Assembly (NCBI RefSeq): GCF_036669915.1
Contig: NC_089320.1
Location: 9,517,233-9,581,232 of the forward strand
Length of the DNA: 64,000 nt
Reading direction: 5' to 3'
Source of the DNA: Pocillopora verrucosa
Taxonomy: Eukaryota > Cnidaria > Anthozoa > Scleractinia > Pocilloporidae
The position numbers and the translations under genes were made by a program. The notes beneath the pieces were generated by a model. The model saw only the letters and a program-made list of their open reading frames with translations. It had not been told where the DNA came from and did no database searches. Below, piece after piece: positions 62,464-64,000 of this stretch (position 1 is the first letter of the stretch; each line of letters starts with the position of its first letter).

Positions 62464-63446
62464 TATAGCAGGTAATTTAGTGTTAACAACTAGGTTGAAA
62501 AGGTAAATTAGCCACCGTAAAGGGTAAAAAAGCTGACGTTTCGAGCGTTAGCCCTTCGCTCTGACGAAGGGCTAACGCTCGAAACGTCAGCTTTTTTACC
62601 CTTTACGATGGCTAATTTACGTTTTCAACCCAGTTGTTGACACTAAATGACTTACAGATAGCTCGTTGGCAAACGGCAAATAGATGGTTTTCTGATGAAG
62701 TACATGTCTGCCTCGTGTGCATGAGTTTCGCGTTCGCCTCGCGCGCGGAACGCGACAATAGTCATGTACACGACGTAATAGTCATGTTCTGAGTATATTA
62801 AAACGTACAATTGAATTGAATGGGACCTGAATAACCTGTAACTATTTACTTACCCGTGTAGAATGGCTTCTGTGTTCAGTGCCAAGGGTAATGCATAGGC
62901 AATAATTCCGAATGAAATTTCACCGGTTTGAATTAGGTAAGTGAACACCGTAGTCAGAGCACCAAACGTAAGAAAGATCAGGATATCACCAAGTGCCATG
63001 TATTTTAAGCCGATTCCTCCGGTGTAAATAAACGAACTCAGCACACCGCATAGAAACAGTGCAATCAAAGGCACAGTGTCTTCATCTGAGCGGAGATAAA
63101 TGGCAATAAAGCACACGATTCCCATTACATAGAACTCCGTGATACAAGCGACAAGATCATTTGGTGAAAGCAATTTATCGACCAGAGTTTTATCGTCAGA
63201 ATCCTTTGTATCAAAACCGTTGATAAAGTCATAGTAAGTGTTCACCAAATTCCCAGCGCCGTGAATAAATAAAACTGTCGCGATGGTAAAGATCGCTTGG
63301 ATAATGTCGATACTTTTATTTTCTTTCCACACGAGGCAAAGTCCAAGCAAAGTACTTGTTATGGACGCCGAGAAAGACCACGGACGAACGGCCAAAATTA
63401 TACTTGTAAGCTTTTGTGACCATCGCTGCCTGCTGAAGTAATTCAT
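61946..63446 (-). CDS. UBIAD1-like prenyltransferase paralogue C
   Basis: Two exons, 63446-62854 and 62246-61946, GT-AG, 297 aa. Both catalytic motifs are intact: NTYYDFINGFD (N69, D73, D79) with DDKTLVD, and NNTRDLESD formed across the splice. RPWSFSASI, YTGGIGLKYMALGD and LNTEAILHG match UBIAD1. Sequence is closer to copy A than to B in the motifs. The intron is at the same codon position and phase as in copy B, showing common descent, and contains a PLE terminal-repeat palindrome. Expected to be an integral membrane prenyltransferase; substrate unknown, since menaquinone-type or other quinone prenylation would look the same. Confidence 0.93.
62412..62650. repeat. PLE family 2 terminal-repeat palindrome in UBIAD1 copy C intron
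   Basis: Subterminal sequence (GTTTCTAAAGAAACTGTGG, GCGTCGGTGGGAGAGTATA) leads into a near-perfect palindrome with arms of about 85 bp (62475-62559 and 62566-62649) around a 6-nt centre. The right arm carries the CTGACGA...GAAAC hammerhead-like core (62561-62585). Confidence 0.8.
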
Positions 63447-63536
63447 GATTTGATCCTTTGAGGATTTTAAAGATCGGAAAGAAACAATGTAACAAAGTAA
63501 CGATCTGTCAAAGGACTATTATCTGCTTACATCACT

Positions 63537-63731
63537 ATGTGGCTGAATTTGATTCGCACGTGTCTAATGATTTCAATAGCTTACGCAGCTGTCGACGGAA
63601 GTAAACCTACCGGAGCAATATCCTGTTTTACAAGAAGGGGAATAACGCTTCTCCTGGGGAAAATTAAATCGACTTTTGAGGAAAATAAGCGACAATTAGC
63701 AGAAAAAGAGCATGCAATGAAGAATAGTTAA
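63537..63731 (+). CDS. Possible 64-aa small protein divergent from UBIAD1 copy C
   Basis: I do not recognise it. The N-terminus (MWLNLIRTCLMISIAYAAVDG) resembles a signal peptide or membrane/mitochondrial anchor, and the C-terminus (TFEENKRQLAEKEHAMK) is a charged likely coiled coil. It starts 90 bp from the copy C start codon on the opposite strand, a spacing that would suit a shared promoter. It is short enough to be chance, or could be a first exon. Confidence 0.35.
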   Translation: MWLNLIRTCLMISIAYAAVDGSKPTGAISCFTRRGITLLLGKIKSTFEENKRQLAEKEHAMKNS

Positions 63732-64000
63732 TCGTGTCGGCGGAAACCAGTTCAACAGGCGTATATTTAAGAAAATCTAAAAGATCTGGAAATAGATATC
63801 TTTATTTCTAAAATCCAAAATTTATAACAAACGTACAAGGTCGTAAGGCGCAATCCATTTGACCCTAGATCAGAAAACACGCTTGAGAAGATCTCTATTT
63901 TTGAAATATTTTTTATCGCATCTTAAACGTGGACTGTTGGCATTAACTCAGTCAGGAGATTTTCGCAGTCGTGATGAAGGACATTGGTACCTAGCATACA

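Noticed and set aside
1-64000. CRISPR arrays, operons or bacterial contamination
   Set aside because: No regularly spaced direct repeats; genes have spliceosomal introns and are animal families throughout.

Overview
This is eukaryotic nuclear DNA from an animal, most likely a cnidarian and probably an anthozoan such as a stony coral. The evidence is AT-rich sequence, compact many-exon genes with standard GT-AG introns, animal gene families (SPSB, Kv1 channel, ETS, UBIAD1, Integrator subunit 11), Penelope-like retroelements (PLEs) with GIY-YIG endonuclease domains, and a short TIR-bearing element of a type I associate with coral genomes. The species call is inference. Exon coordinates were joined by hand from splice sites, reading phase and family similarity.

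Layout. 1-3.8 kb: nothing recognised. 3.8-4.3 kb (-): an uncharacterised 181-codon ORF. 7.2-9.9 kb (-): a two-exon SPRY/SOCS-box protein (SPSB1/4 type). 13.3-16.4 kb (-): two abutting PLEs of different families; the larger has RT and GIY-YIG domains split by a single in-frame stop. 16.7-25.8 kb (+): the 11-exon mitochondrial 2-oxoglutarate/malate carrier SLC25A11. 27.7-30.5 kb (+): a two-exon Shaker-type K+ channel. 33.0-33.9 kb (+): intronless UBIAD1-like prenyltransferase (copy A). 37.6-40.4 kb (+): a seven-exon ETS transcription factor. 43.2-43.8 kb (-): single-exon ceramide-1-phosphate transfer protein (CPTP). 44.1-57.4 kb (+): 25-exon INTS11, head-to-head with CPTP across 280 bp. 58.1-60.1 kb (-) and 61.9-63.4 kb (-): two more UBIAD1 paralogues (B and C), each with one intron at the same place. 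63.5-63.7 kb (+): a possible 64-codon small protein.

The genes are ordinary housekeeping, signalling and membrane genes and do not form a pathway. The most notable points are the conserved CPTP/INTS11 divergent pair (also head-to-head in human), three UBIAD1 paralogues of which one is intronless and one has lost its first aspartate motif, and a scatter of PLE terminal-repeat remnants. Many of these remnants are arranged as palindromes and carry hammerhead-ribozyme-like cores (CTGANGA, stem, GAAAC). One family, at 58.8 kb, has a perfect core with a 4-bp stem II. Four of the families (SPSB1, UBIAD1, INTS11, CPTP) all lie on human 1p36, which suggests retained ancestral linkage.
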